A DNA stretch of 21,694 nucleotides from Oscillospiraceae bacterium (GCA_902795095.1 CADBKB010000008.1:1-21694); one strand, 5' to 3'; counted from the first letter of the stretch, positions 1 to 7,167 are shown. The notes: generated by a model from the sequence alone, not told the origin. Translations and numbers: made by a program.

Positions 1-2
1 TC

Positions 3-1544
3 GCAGACAAAGCGCTCGAAGCAGGGCGGCATGCTGGGCCGTTCGGGCGTCTCGGCGTCATGTTGTTCGGCAGTGAAATCCCTCTTCAAGTCCAATTCGA
101 CGAGGCAAAACTTGAAGATTTCGCCGCAACGGTAGACAAGACGATCGGCGATCCGCGCATAGATGCGACGGTTGCTCTTGAAAATGGTGCAGCACACCCG
201 GTTGAGGGCAAGCAAGGCGTCATGGTCGATCGCAATGATTTCGCAAAGAAGATTTCCGATTCAATGCTCGGCATTTCCGGCAGTTCATCGTTCATTGCTG
301 AAGCAGTTGCTGCTCCTTCGCGTACAACGTACGAGCAGGCGCAGCAAACGAGCGACGGCATCAATCGCTCAATAGCTGCTGGGGCGACATTCACCTATGA
401 AAACGATAGCTGGACCGCATCTCCTGAAGACCTCGCGTCATGGACGAAGGTCGAGGTAAAGGAAGCCGATAACGGGTACGAGCTTGTCGCGTCTATTAAC
501 GAGGACGCAGCCATTCCTGCTGTAGTTAAGGGCGTAAAGGCCAACGTGACGTCTGAGGATGTCACGGTGAGCATCGCGAAGTTTGCTGACGAAATCATTG
601 TTTCAACTTCTGGCGATGGTGAAATCCCGCTTGTCGCACCAGCTGTTCAAGAGCTTGGCGTTGCACTTTACGGCGAAGATGGGAAGACGTTCAGCGACAC
701 GACCGCTTCATCTCCCGGTGAATTCGCGATAGAGACATCGAACGCCCCGGGTGCTTTGACATTCGACGAAGCGGTCGATCTTGGTATTTTGACCGTTATC
801 GGCGAGTACACGACCGAGTTCTCGAACTACGAAGGCACCGAGAACCGCAACCACAACATTAGAACGGTTGCCGACATCCTCAACGACACCATCATTGAAG
901 CCAATGGTGGTGAATGGAGTTACAACGATCACTCCGGCGATACGACGAAGGATCCACCGTTTGCTTCTGCCGGTTCGATTATCGGTGGCGAGCATGTCGA
1001 CTCGATCGGTGGCGGTATCTGCCAGGTCGCGACAACAGTCTTCAATGCTGTGTTCGAGGCTGGTATGCCCGTTTCCGAGCGTCATAACCACACTGAACAC
1101 ATGCATAGCTATCCTGACGGCAGAGATGCTGCCGTAAGCTACGGCGAGCTCGACCTCAGGTGGGTGAACGACACGCCGAGCGACATCATCTTGAAGATGT
1201 CCTACACCGATCACTCCGTCACAGCTCGTCTCTACAGTGTCTACACCGGACGAACCGTTACATCCGAACAGGGTGAATGGATCATGGGAGAAACCTATAC
1301 GACCAAGTTCGAGGAATCGGATTGGCTGTCTGCCGGTCAGTACTACACCGATACCGCCGGTGAAGATGGAAGCAGCATCACCGTGACGAGAAAAGTCACC
1401 GATGCGAGCGGGGAAGTGCTCATCGATGAGTCCTACACCTCTGTTTATCAGCCGAAGAAGGAAGTCATCATTGTTGGTCCAGGCACTGATACCGAGCCTC
1501 TTGCGCATAAGGCAGATGACGAAGACGAGGGCGCTTCATGGTAA
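3..1544 (+). CDS. VanW-family cell-envelope protein (5' partial)
   Basis: The reading frame is open to the left edge. The in-frame residues before the first ATG (position 60) read ...RLGVMLFGSEIPL, which looks like genuine VanW-family protein, so the true start lies outside the window. Visible domains: a PG_binding_4-like region (about 110-300, with IDATVALENG and a short second part about 430-640), then the VanW domain (about 785-1245). The VanW domain is recognised by SIGGGICQVATTVFNAVFEA and SERHNHTEHM. The C-terminal tail (about 1290-1480) is a G5-like beta-rich extension ending in an acidic stretch. VanW proteins are envelope proteins linked to peptidoglycan; their biochemical activity is not established. 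The stop overlaps the next gene by 7 bp, indicating translational coupling with a carboxypeptidase and supporting a peptidoglycan role. Base composition and codon use differ from everything right of about 3.1 kb. Family assignment is confident; exact role is not. Confidence 0.9.
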   Translation, partial: ADKALEAGRHAGPFGRLGVMLFGSEIPLQVQFDEAKLEDFAATVDKTIGDPRIDATVALENGAAHPVEGKQGVMVDRNDFAKKISDSMLGISGSSSFIAEAVAAPSRTTYEQAQQTSDGINRSIAAGATFTYENDSWTASPEDLASWTKVEVKEADNGYELVASINEDAAIPAVVKGVKANVTSEDVTVSIAKFADEIIVSTSGDGEIPLVAPAVQELGVALYGEDGKTFSDTTASSPGEFAIETSNAPGALTFDEAVDLGILTVIGEYTTEFSNYEGTENRNHNIRTVADILNDTIIEANGGEWSYNDHSGDTTKDPPFASAGSIIGGEHVDSIGGGICQVATTVFNAVFEAGMPVSERHNHTEHMHSYPDGRDAAVSYGELDLRWVNDTPSDIILKMSYTDHSVTARLYSVYTGRTVTSEQGEWIMGETYTTKFEESDWLSAGQYYTDTAGEDGSSITVTRKVTDASGEVLIDESYTSVYQPKKEVIIVGPGTDTEPLAHKADDEDEGASW

Positions 1545-2974
1545 GAGGTGAAATGAACAGCGCTTCATGCGCCACAACGGCCGGACATGCAGAGCGCATG
1601 AGTTTTGCGTGTACGCTCGTAATCGCGTTCCTGCTTTCCCTATTCGCAATATGCGCATTACCTGTTCAGGCTCATGCTGAAGTGCTCAAAGCCGATATCG
1701 TGGGCGGAGCGACGGTGGGCGAGAGGGGGCTGTCTGTCGCGGAATGCCCTTCGATAGATGCCGAGTTCGCTGTCCTCATGGATTCGGATGGAAATGTGCT
1801 GTTCTCTCGATTGGGTGACGACGAATCTCAAATTGCATCTTTGACAAAAGTCATGACTGCAATCGTTGCTATAGACAACGCTCCTGCCGATCTTCATATA
1901 AGCGTGAGCGAAGCGGCGGCATTGATCGGCGAGTCCAGTGCTGGGCTCCAAGAGGGCGATGTCATGGATTTTGAGACAGCGCTAAAAGCCCTGCTTGTGC
2001 CGTCGGGAAACGATGCGGCACTTGCTATTGCAGAAGCCGTTGGGTCTTCGATGATTGCTTCAAACCCGAGTCTCGGCGACGATCCGGTTGAGGTGTTCGT
2101 TGCTGCCATGAACGCGAAAGCTGCTGAATTGGGATGCACAAACACGGTGTACGAGAACCCGCATGGTCTTGATGATGAAGAATACGCCGGTGAGCTGCAT
2201 AGCACGGCACACGACCAAGCGCTCGTTGCTCGCTGCGCAATGTCCTATCAAAGGATTCGCGAAATCGTTTCGGGTGGTTCGACGACGATTCAGGTCACCC
2301 GCGAAGGTGCGAAGGAGTCAATCGACCTTGAGACGACCGACTTGCTTCTCGAAATGTATGACAAGGCGATTGGGATCAAGACGGGAGTAACGCTCCTTGC
2401 AGGTCCATCGTTCATGGGCGCTGCAAACAATGAAGGACGCGAGTTCTATTCGGTAGTTCTCGGGTCGAGCGATGAGTATCAACGATTCATCGATACGCAG
2501 ACGCTTTTCGAATGGGGCTATGAGCACGTAGCAAACCTGAAGCTTGCAAATATCGACAAGTACGCATCGATGGGTCGAGGAGCCGAAGCCAGGGAAGTTC
2601 CAGTGATTGCAGATGTTGCCCATCTGGACTGGCCTGACAAGACGGTGTCTGCAACAATGGCAGACCCAAATGCCTCAATCACCATCTTCGACCTCGAGGG
2701 AAATGTGAGCCAGGTGGTCGAGCTCAACGAGCTGCACGGGAATGTCCGTGCCGGAGACAAGGTCGGCACGATAACATTCAAGCAGCACAACGAAGTGATT
2801 GCCCAGCAAGACCTCGTCGCCTGCCAAGATCTGGCTGCTCCTAATCCGATTGAGGCGTTGGTGATATGGTGGCAAGACGTTACTGGCGGCTCGAATGCGA
2901 TCGACCCTGCCGATAGGTCTGAGGTATACAATGTAATGCCGATTTTGGACGATAACGTATTGAGTCCCACGTAG
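1538..2974 (+). CDS. D-alanyl-D-alanine carboxypeptidase (peptidase S11, PBP5-like)
   Basis: This exported serine DD-carboxypeptidase of 478 aa would trim the terminal D-Ala from peptidoglycan stem pentapeptides. All three penicillin-binding motifs are visible: SLTK at residues 101-104 (nucleophile Ser101, Lys104), SGN at 136-138 and KTG at 261-263. Spacing is normal for family S11. A signal segment runs from about residue 21 to 47 (FACTLVIAFLLSLFAICALP then VQAHA), with likely cleavage after AHA. After the catalytic domain there is a beta-rich C-terminal domain (about 345-440), as in PBP5-like enzymes. A C-terminal amphipathic anchor helix is not obvious, although ALVIWW near residue 450 could contact the membrane. 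The start at 1538 overlaps the VanW stop by 7 bp. An ATG at 1553 has a close AGAGGTG and is a possible alternative start; both leave the signal peptide intact. The gene belongs to the lower-GC left piece. Confidence 0.93.
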   Translation: MVRGEMNSASCATTAGHAERMSFACTLVIAFLLSLFAICALPVQAHAEVLKADIVGGATVGERGLSVAECPSIDAEFAVLMDSDGNVLFSRLGDDESQIASLTKVMTAIVAIDNAPADLHISVSEAAALIGESSAGLQEGDVMDFETALKALLVPSGNDAALAIAEAVGSSMIASNPSLGDDPVEVFVAAMNAKAAELGCTNTVYENPHGLDDEEYAGELHSTAHDQALVARCAMSYQRIREIVSGGSTTIQVTREGAKESIDLETTDLLLEMYDKAIGIKTGVTLLAGPSFMGAANNEGREFYSVVLGSSDEYQRFIDTQTLFEWGYEHVANLKLANIDKYASMGRGAEAREVPVIADVAHLDWPDKTVSATMADPNASITIFDLEGNVSQVVELNELHGNVRAGDKVGTITFKQHNEVIAQQDLVACQDLAAPNPIEALVIWWQDVTGGSNAIDPADRSEVYNVMPILDDNVLSPT

Positions 2975-3003
2975 TGTTGAGACGGCAATGAAAAGGAACG
3001 AAA

Positions 3004-3117
3004 ATGACGAACGTTTGCCCAATTTGCAATAACGAAATTCCAGACAACGCATACGTATGCCCGAGTTGCGGATATCGTGTCATGGGCTCAACGCAGAGCT
3101 TCACGCCCGTTGCCATG
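3004..3117 (+). CDS. Zinc-ribbon protein, 3' truncated at the sequence join (probable FHA-domain family)
   Basis: A good ribosome site (AAAAGGAACG) precedes ATG 3004, 29 bp after the carboxypeptidase stop, so this is probably the third gene of the same operon. The first 22 residues form a zinc ribbon with two Cys pairs, C5xxC8 and C19xxC22. They are followed by GSTQSFTPV. In Coriobacteriia, similar N-termini lead into a forkhead-associated (FHA) phosphothreonine-binding domain (recalled family knowledge, not tested). After about residue 38 the frame stays open to 4965, but the translation becomes a low-complexity Gln/His/Arg/Ala string antisense to two credible minus-strand genes. It is therefore not real protein. 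The given end is approximate. The gene is broken by the join described below. Confidence 0.7.
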
Positions 3118-3678
3118 GGCGGCGATGTGCTCAAACAGCTCGATGAGCATGCAGCTCAGACCCACGCAGATGATCAGCACCGCCGTCAGACGGAGCCTGC
3201 CCCGCTGTACCCGGCGAAACAGCGCCACGGCAGCCAGCAGCAGCGCCCCCATCAGCATCGTGACCGGGAAGGCGAAGGGCAAAAACCAGTGCCCGCCGGT
3301 GACGCCGTTGACATAGACCAGAAAGCCGCAGATCGCCGCGATATCCACCGACAGGAAAACGAACGGATGCCAACGCCGGAACCACAGCGGCAGGATCAGC
3401 ACGATCCAGGCCAGGGCCAGGCCCAGCAGCACATAGCCCGACCAGCTTGCCCTGCCAAAGGTCTTCAGGCAGAGGATCAGGCAGATGAGCCCCGCGGCGA
3501 CCATCACCGCCGTCAGCAGGGCCAGCAGCACGTACTTCCCGTGGCGGTGCTCGGCGGGATAGCGGTCAGAGTAGCGCTCCTCCGCGGCCGCGCCGTCGGA
3601 ATACAGGACCGGCGTCTGACACAGCGGGCAGGCCTTCGCCCCGTCCGTCAGCTTCACGCCGCATTTGACACAGTACAT
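3088..3678 (-). CDS. DUF6320-type zinc-ribbon membrane protein (3' end cut by the join)
   Basis: The N-terminus has a zinc ribbon with Cys pairs in MYCVKCGVKL and ACPLCQTPV. About five hydrophobic segments follow, starting around YVLLALLTAV, YVLLGLALAW, FVFLSVDIAA, PFAFPVTMLM and LTAVLIICVG. This matches DUF6320 proteins: small polytopic membrane proteins of unknown activity found beside COG4908 acyltransferase-like genes in Firmicutes. The start is well supported: rc GAAAGGA lies about 10 bp upstream, 3 bp after the stop of the acyltransferase gene, so the two are in one operon. The last ten or so residues (AAHGNGREALR) and the stop lie in the junction zone and are probably foreign. The natural C-terminus is lost. 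The role is unknown; co-function with the upstream acyltransferase-like protein is inferred from neighbourhood only. Confidence 0.8.
   Translation of the reverse strand: MYCVKCGVKLTDGAKACPLCQTPVLYSDGAAAEERYSDRYPAEHRHGKYVLLALLTAVMVAAGLICLILCLKTFGRASWSGYVLLGLALAWIVLILPLWFRRWHPFVFLSVDIAAICGFLVYVNGVTGGHWFLPFAFPVTMLMGALLLAAVALFRRVQRGRLRLTAVLIICVGLSCMLIELFEHIAAHGNGREALR
3095..3140. other. Probable chimeric junction between two genomes
   Basis: To the left, a + strand zinc-ribbon gene has credible sequence up to about 3115. To the right, a minus-strand DUF6320 gene has credible sequence down to about 3120. Each gene continues into the antisense of the other, so neither has a natural end here. GC content jumps across the point (28 of 60 in 241-300 against 40 of 60 in 3241-3300) and codon choice changes with it. 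No transposase, integrase, tRNA, direct repeat or att-like core is seen at the boundary. The exact base cannot be fixed by eye. Confidence 0.7.
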
Positions 3679-3681
3679 GGC

Positions 3682-4977
3682 TCAATCCTTTCTTTCATTG
3701 CTTTCGATCTCCACAGGGACGCCCAGCTCCACCAGGCGGGAGAAGAACAGCCGCTCCAGCTCCGACTCCCGGATGCTGCGGATCATATTGATATAGGTTT
3801 TTTCTCCGTAGCTGAGCACGGAGCAATTGTTGGGGTAGGTATACTGCACGCCGATGATGAACTCAAAGCGCTCGACATAGGGCGCCATGGCCGCCGGGAC
3901 CGTCACCCGGCCGAGATTCGACACGTTCAGGCAGCCGCCGCTCTCTCCCCGGGCGCTGTAGACCAGGCGCATGACAAAGGTCTTGAGGGGCAGCGGCGCC
4001 AGCCGCAGCGCCAGGCTGCGCTGGGGATTGACGTTGGCGGCGATCTTGGCGGACATCTTCTGGGGCACGGCCTCGGCGGCAAGCTGATGAGTCATCTGCC
4101 GGCACAGCTCCGGCAGAGAGTATTCTCCGTCCCGGGGATCGAAGCCGATGTTCACCGTGAGGGCGAAATTTCGCATGGTATCCATGCCGAAGAGCCTGCG
4201 CAGATTCACCGGCACCGTGATCTTGACGGGCCTCCACCGACGCGGCGGCTGCTCGGCGGCCTGGCGGCGCTGTACAGCCTCGGCCATCACCGCCGCCAGG
4301 AAGGCGCTGACGGACACGCCCTGGGCATGGGCGGCGTCCAGCAGGGCCCGGGTATCCGCCACGCCGGTGATCAGATGGCGGAAGCGATCCGGCTCCGGGG
4401 TGCCCTGCAGGCGCAGGACCTTCTCCTCTGCGCCGCCGGCGGCGCGGGGTCCGGCGCACTCCTGGAAGCAGTCGCGCAGCTCCTCCGGCCGGGGCGCGGC
4501 ACCCGGATCAAGGAGCCCTTCCTCGAAGGGGATCTCAGCCCCGTAGCGCAGCCTCAGATACTGCGCCGTGAGGTTTTTCAGAAATACAAGCCCGCCGGTG
4601 CCGTCGGTGACGGAGTGGAAGAACTCCACGGCAATGCGATTGCGGAAATACAGCACCCGCAGGCAGCTCCGGCGCAGCTCGGACCGGCTCATATGGGTCA
4701 GGGGATAGGCATATTCCGGCTGGACCCGCACCGGCTCCCGGATCTGCTCCAGGAAATACCAGAAGAACCCGGTGCGCAGGCGCACGAACACCGTCGGAAA
4801 CCGGGGCTCCAGGGACTGCACCGCCCGGGCCAGGGTCGCCGGGTCCACCGCCTCCCCCAGCGTCACGGACAGGCGGAAGCAGTTGTTCCAGTGTCTGCGC
4901 ATGATCGCGGGAAAAATCAGCGCCGCGTTATCCAGGCGGAACCACCTGCGCGCGCGCTTATCTGATCGTCTCGACAT
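3682..4977 (-). CDS. Condensation-domain-like acyltransferase (COG4908 / alcohol acetyltransferase-like)
   Basis: This 431-aa soluble protein of the CoA-dependent acyltransferase/NRPS-condensation fold has no carrier-protein partner visible. The active-site motif HxxxDG is at His121-Asp125-Gly126 (FFHSVTDGTG), the histidine being the expected general base. Other family-typical stretches are PVNLRRLFG (about 256-264) and NVSNLGRV (351-358), the latter matching the structural motif near the C-terminal subdomain. Length fits the single-domain family. Known relatives are annotated as alcohol acetyltransferases or as uncharacterised condensation-domain proteins, so the acyl donor and acceptor cannot be named. 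The start at 4977 has rc GGAG nine bases upstream and a consensus promoter about 50 bp upstream. It is followed after 3 bp by the DUF6320 gene. In related genomes an alpha/beta hydrolase often follows; here the join would have removed it. Confidence 0.85.
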   Translation of the reverse strand: MSRRSDKRARRWFRLDNAALIFPAIMRRHWNNCFRLSVTLGEAVDPATLARAVQSLEPRFPTVFVRLRTGFFWYFLEQIREPVRVQPEYAYPLTHMSRSELRRSCLRVLYFRNRIAVEFFHSVTDGTGGLVFLKNLTAQYLRLRYGAEIPFEEGLLDPGAAPRPEELRDCFQECAGPRAAGGAEEKVLRLQGTPEPDRFRHLITGVADTRALLDAAHAQGVSVSAFLAAVMAEAVQRRQAAEQPPRRWRPVKITVPVNLRRLFGMDTMRNFALTVNIGFDPRDGEYSLPELCRQMTHQLAAEAVPQKMSAKIAANVNPQRSLALRLAPLPLKTFVMRLVYSARGESGGCLNVSNLGRVTVPAAMAPYVERFEFIIGVQYTYPNNCSVLSYGEKTYINMIRSIRESELERLFFSRLVELGVPVEIESNERKD

Positions 4978-5003
4978 GGACTCGTCTCCATTGATTCTAT
5001 AAT

Positions 5004-5018
5004 ACCGGCAGGGCCGGT
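5004..5018. promoter_or_regulatory. Short palindrome at the predicted transcription start (possible operator)
   Basis: ACCGGC-AGG-GCCGGT is a perfect 6-bp inverted repeat with a 3-nt centre. It lies 6 bp downstream of the predicted -10 box of the minus-strand acyltransferase/DUF6320 operon, so it covers the expected +1. It could be a repressor operator or a 5'-UTR hairpin. No regulator gene is adjacent and only one copy was seen, so function is open. Confidence 0.4.
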
Positions 5019-5024
5019 TTCGTT

Positions 5025-5053
5025 ATTATAATACATTTCTCCCGGACAATCAA
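5025..5053 (-). promoter_or_regulatory. Sigma-A-type promoter of the acyltransferase/DUF6320 operon
   Basis: On the minus strand, TTGATT (5053-5048) is separated by 17 bp from a perfect TATAAT (5030-5025). The expected start is near 5018, about 40 bp before the start codon at 4977. This is near consensus and separates this operon transcriptionally from metF upstream. Confidence 0.75.
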
Positions 5054-5097
5054 CTCCGTGGAAGGAATTGTAAATGCCGCCTCCCGCAGACGCAGAA

Positions 5098-5120
5098 GGC
5101 CCGGCGCACAGCGCCGGGCC
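5098..5120. repeat. GC-rich palindrome, left copy flanking the TIR element
   Basis: The arms GGCCCGGCGC and GCGCCGGGCC surround an ACA loop. The same 23-nt sequence in the same orientation recurs at 5286-5308, on the other side of the repeat element. It is followed by AGAGAC and then the TGTCAAAAAA terminus. No T-tract adjoins it, so it is not a textbook terminator here. Confidence 0.8.
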
Positions 5121-5126
5121 AGAGAC

Positions 5127-5280
5127 TGTCAAAAAACTTGGAAGGCTTCAAGAATCGGAGGGAAGGAAAGTGTGAAAGGAAACCGTCAGGGTTTCCTTTC
5201 GCGTCCAATCAAACCGTTTCCCAAACTTTTTCCTAAAGTTTGGGAAACGCACGCAGCGTGGCAAATATACTTTTTTGACA
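5127..5280. mobile_element. 154-bp MITE-like intergenic repeat, copy 1 (complete)
   Basis: The element starts TGTCAAAAAA and ends TTTTTTGACA, perfect 10-bp terminal inverted repeats. Inside are two strong hairpins: GAAAGGAAACC paired with GGTTTCCTTTC (5174-5200), and CGTTTCCCAAACTTT paired with AAAGTTTGGGAAACG (5215-5249, perfect 15-bp stem). A nearly identical inverted copy starts at 21546. It has no coding capacity. Terminal repeats, size, lack of an ORF and intergenic placement fit a miniature inverted-repeat element or a REP/BIME-like structured repeat. Whether it moves, terminates transcription or is an RNA element cannot be decided from two copies. Confidence 0.75.
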
Positions 5281-5285
5281 CGCTG

Positions 5286-5308
5286 GGCCCGGCGCACAGC
5301 GCCGGGCC
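5286..5308 (-). terminator. GC-rich hairpin just after metF (possible transcript end)
   Basis: A perfect 10-bp stem with a 3-nt loop lies 13 bp after the metF stop on the minus strand and is identical to the copy at 5098-5120. It is followed on that strand by CAGCG and TGTCAAAAAA rather than a U-tract. It may therefore be an RNA 3'-end stabiliser or a terminator that works with the adjacent element. It is called from position and strength only. Confidence 0.5.
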
Positions 5309-5321
5309 ATGGGATCTGCCG

Positions 5322-6194
5322 TCATGCAAGGATCGCAGAGAGATTATCCATAATTTTTGCGGCCACATCGGGCTTGTTCATGGTGTAGACATGGACATTC
5401 TTCACGCCGTTGGCGTACAGGTCGATGATCTGGTCGGTGGCATAGGCGATGCCCGCCTGCTTCATGGCGGCGGGGTCCGAGCCGAATCGGTCCACCAGGG
5501 CCAGGAAGCGATGGGGCATGAAGGAGCCGGACAGCTCCATGGCCCGCTTGATCTGGCCGGCGGCGGTGATGGGCATGATGCCCGGGAAGATGGGCACGGT
5601 GATACCCGCCTCCCGCACGCGGTAGAGGAAGCTGTAGTACAGGCTGTTGTCGAAGAACATCTGGGAGGTCAGGAAGTCGCAGCCGGCGTCCACCTTTTCC
5701 TTCAAATGGGCAATATCCTCCCGGCTGTCGGCGCTCTCGGGATGGACCTCCGGATAGCAGGCGCCGCCGATGCAGAAATCCCCGGCGGCCTTGAGCTCGC
5801 GCACCAGTTCGCTGGCATGGTGATAGTCCCAGCCCGAGCGGTCGCTCCCCTTCTGCTCCGGTGTCAGGTCGCCCCGCAGGGCCATGACGTTCTCGATGCC
5901 GTGCTCGCGCATGTCCGCGATGCGCTCGGCCACGGTCTGCCGGGTGGAGGAGATGCAGGTCAGGTGGGCCAGGGTGGGGACGCCGGTGGTCTTGTACATA
6001 TTCTCGGCGATGGCCAGGGTATAGCGGCTGGTGCCCCCGCCGGCGCCGTAGGTCACGCTGACAAAAGCCGGGCGCAGGGCGGCAATCTGCTGCGTGGTTG
6101 CCATCACGTCCTCCAGGGTGGTCTCGTTCTTCGGGGGAAACACCTCAAAGGAGAGCGTCGGCTTGTCGTTTTTCAGTCCGTCGATGAGTTTCAT
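5322..6194 (-). CDS. metF: 5,10-methylenetetrahydrofolate reductase
   Basis: This 290-aa cytosolic flavoenzyme reduces 5,10-methylene-THF to 5-methyl-THF, the methyl donor for methionine synthesis, and takes part in folate-linked C1 metabolism. The whole sequence fits the single-domain MetF (beta/alpha)8 barrel. FEVFPPK is at residues 16-22, with Glu17 in the position of the catalytic Glu of the family. SVTYGAGG follows at 46-53 and ALRGD at 105-109, with Asp109 near the flavin. GACYPEVHPE and FLTSQMFFD are the usual folate/FAD-site segments. Length is normal and no residues appear lost. The start is set by rc GGAGG about 7 bp upstream. The upstream gene on the same strand ends 63 bp earlier and may share its promoter; a 6-bp GC hairpin (6216-6231) sits in the gap. 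No metH or cobalamin riboswitch is visible nearby. Confidence 0.97.
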   Translation of the reverse strand: MKLIDGLKNDKPTLSFEVFPPKNETTLEDVMATTQQIAALRPAFVSVTYGAGGGTSRYTLAIAENMYKTTGVPTLAHLTCISSTRQTVAERIADMREHGIENVMALRGDLTPEQKGSDRSGWDYHHASELVRELKAAGDFCIGGACYPEVHPESADSREDIAHLKEKVDAGCDFLTSQMFFDNSLYYSFLYRVREAGITVPIFPGIMPITAAGQIKRAMELSGSFMPHRFLALVDRFGSDPAAMKQAGIAYATDQIIDLYANGVKNVHVYTMNKPDVAAKIMDNLSAILA

Positions 6195-6257
6195 GGTAAT
6201 CCTCCGTTGCAGCGTCGGCGGGAAGCCGCCGGGTATTTGTATGGTCCTCCGGTGCGC

Positions 6258-6929
6258 TCACCAAAGGAAGGGGATCATGCGGTATTTCACCCGCGCTTTA
6301 TACGCGCGATAGCCCTCCAGACCCTGCGTGAGCACCTGCTCCTCATTTCGGATCCGCTTTACGATGAGCGCCGGGTAGACAAGCAGGATGACAAAGGACG
6401 GAAGCGAGCCCAGCACCAGGGGCATGGAAAGGAACAGCAGCAGCGTGGCCATATACATCGGATGGCGGACAACGCCGTACAGGCCGGTATCGATGACCTT
6501 CTGATCCTGCTGCACCTCCACCGTCCGGGACAGGTAGGTATTCTCCCGCAGCACCTCGGCGTACAGGCCATACCCCAGCAGGAACACCGCCGCCGCGGCC
6601 CAGGATACCCAGGGCGGAAGAGCGGTCCACCGGAAGCGGAAATTCAGCCCGGCGACAATGAAGGCGCTCAAAAACATCACGCCGCTCACAGCGATCACGG
6701 TCCTCTGTTCGCCCTGCTCCTCCCTGCCGTGCAGCCGTTTTTCCAGCAGCGCCGGATTCTTCAGCATCATGAGAATCCCCGCAGCAAACATGGGCACGAA
6801 CAGAATGCCCTGCAGAAGCCAGGCCTGGGGCCAGCGCAGCGTACCCGCGCTGACAAACAACGGGACAGCGACAAACAAGAGCCCGGCAAAAAACTTGGCC
6901 ATGGCCTGGCCGAACAATCTCCGATCCAT
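6258..6929 (-). CDS. Isoprenylcysteine carboxyl methyltransferase-like integral membrane protein
   Basis: This 223-aa membrane protein has about five hydrophobic segments (near residues 13-28, 38-55, 78-95, 108-125 and 160-190). The C-terminal signature is that of the ICMT/PEMT-like methyltransferase family: GLYGVVRHPMY (149-159) followed by RNEE (194-197) and a basic tail. In this family the His of RHPxY and the Glu pair line the SAM and substrate site. Bacterial members act on unknown small molecules or lipids, as isoprenylated proteins are not expected here, so the substrate is not assigned. rc AGGGGG lies about 5 bp before the ATG and a consensus promoter 60 bp further upstream. It is probably cotranscribed with metF, though the link is not functionally obvious beyond SAM/methyl metabolism. 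Confidence 0.85.
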   Translation of the reverse strand: MDRRLFGQAMAKFFAGLLFVAVPLFVSAGTLRWPQAWLLQGILFVPMFAAGILMMLKNPALLEKRLHGREEQGEQRTVIAVSGVMFLSAFIVAGLNFRFRWTALPPWVSWAAAAVFLLGYGLYAEVLRENTYLSRTVEVQQDQKVIDTGLYGVVRHPMYMATLLLFLSMPLVLGSLPSFVILLVYPALIVKRIRNEEQVLTQGLEGYRAYKARVKYRMIPFLW

Positions 6930-6989
6930 AGCTTCCCCCTGTCCCCCTGCGCAGCGGCTGCCGCGGACAAGGTTGGATTTGTGCCGATT

Positions 6990-7018
6990 ATTATAGCATA
7001 AGAATCGAACAATGGCAA
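6990..7018 (-). promoter_or_regulatory. Sigma-A-type promoter driving the methyltransferase-like gene and probably metF
   Basis: On the minus strand, TTGCCA (7018-7013) and a perfect TATAAT (6995-6990) are 17 bp apart, with a TG one base before the -10 (extended -10). The start codon at 6929 is about 60 bp downstream. Confidence 0.75.
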
Positions 7019-7086
7019 CGAAAAATACACCGTGATCCCATCATCTCATTGGCCGGGCGGATTGGTATTTTATGTCTCTTCCGGGC

Positions 7087-7114
7087 TTGCATTCGGCGCA
7101 TTTTTCGATACAAT
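7087..7114 (+). promoter_or_regulatory. Sigma-A-type promoter of the ECF sigma operon
   Basis: TTGCAT (7087-7092), a 16-bp spacer and TACAAT (7109-7114) lie 53 bp before the sigma factor start. This suggests basal transcription by the housekeeping sigma. The spacer contains CGGCG-CA-TTTTT-CGA, which resembles a string upstream of the second operon (9491-9504). Confidence 0.6.
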
Positions 7115-7167
7115 AGTATATAGAAATAAATGATCCGCGCCGTGGGATCGAAGGGTGGTGAGGCTGT

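Noticed and set aside
3118..4965. Continuation of the + strand zinc-ribbon frame for a further ~600 codons
   Set aside because: The translation is a Gln/His/Arg/Ala-rich string antisense to two genes with clear domains and motifs; it is open only because of high GC.
6216..6231. CGGCGG-GAAG-CCGCCG hairpin between the methyltransferase-like gene and metF
   Set aside because: It has a short stem and no U-tract on either strand, so it is not called as a terminator or attenuator.
5058..7001. 647-codon + strand open frame across the element, metF and the methyltransferase-like gene
   Set aside because: It is antisense to metF, whose sequence is unmistakable, and its product is low-complexity.
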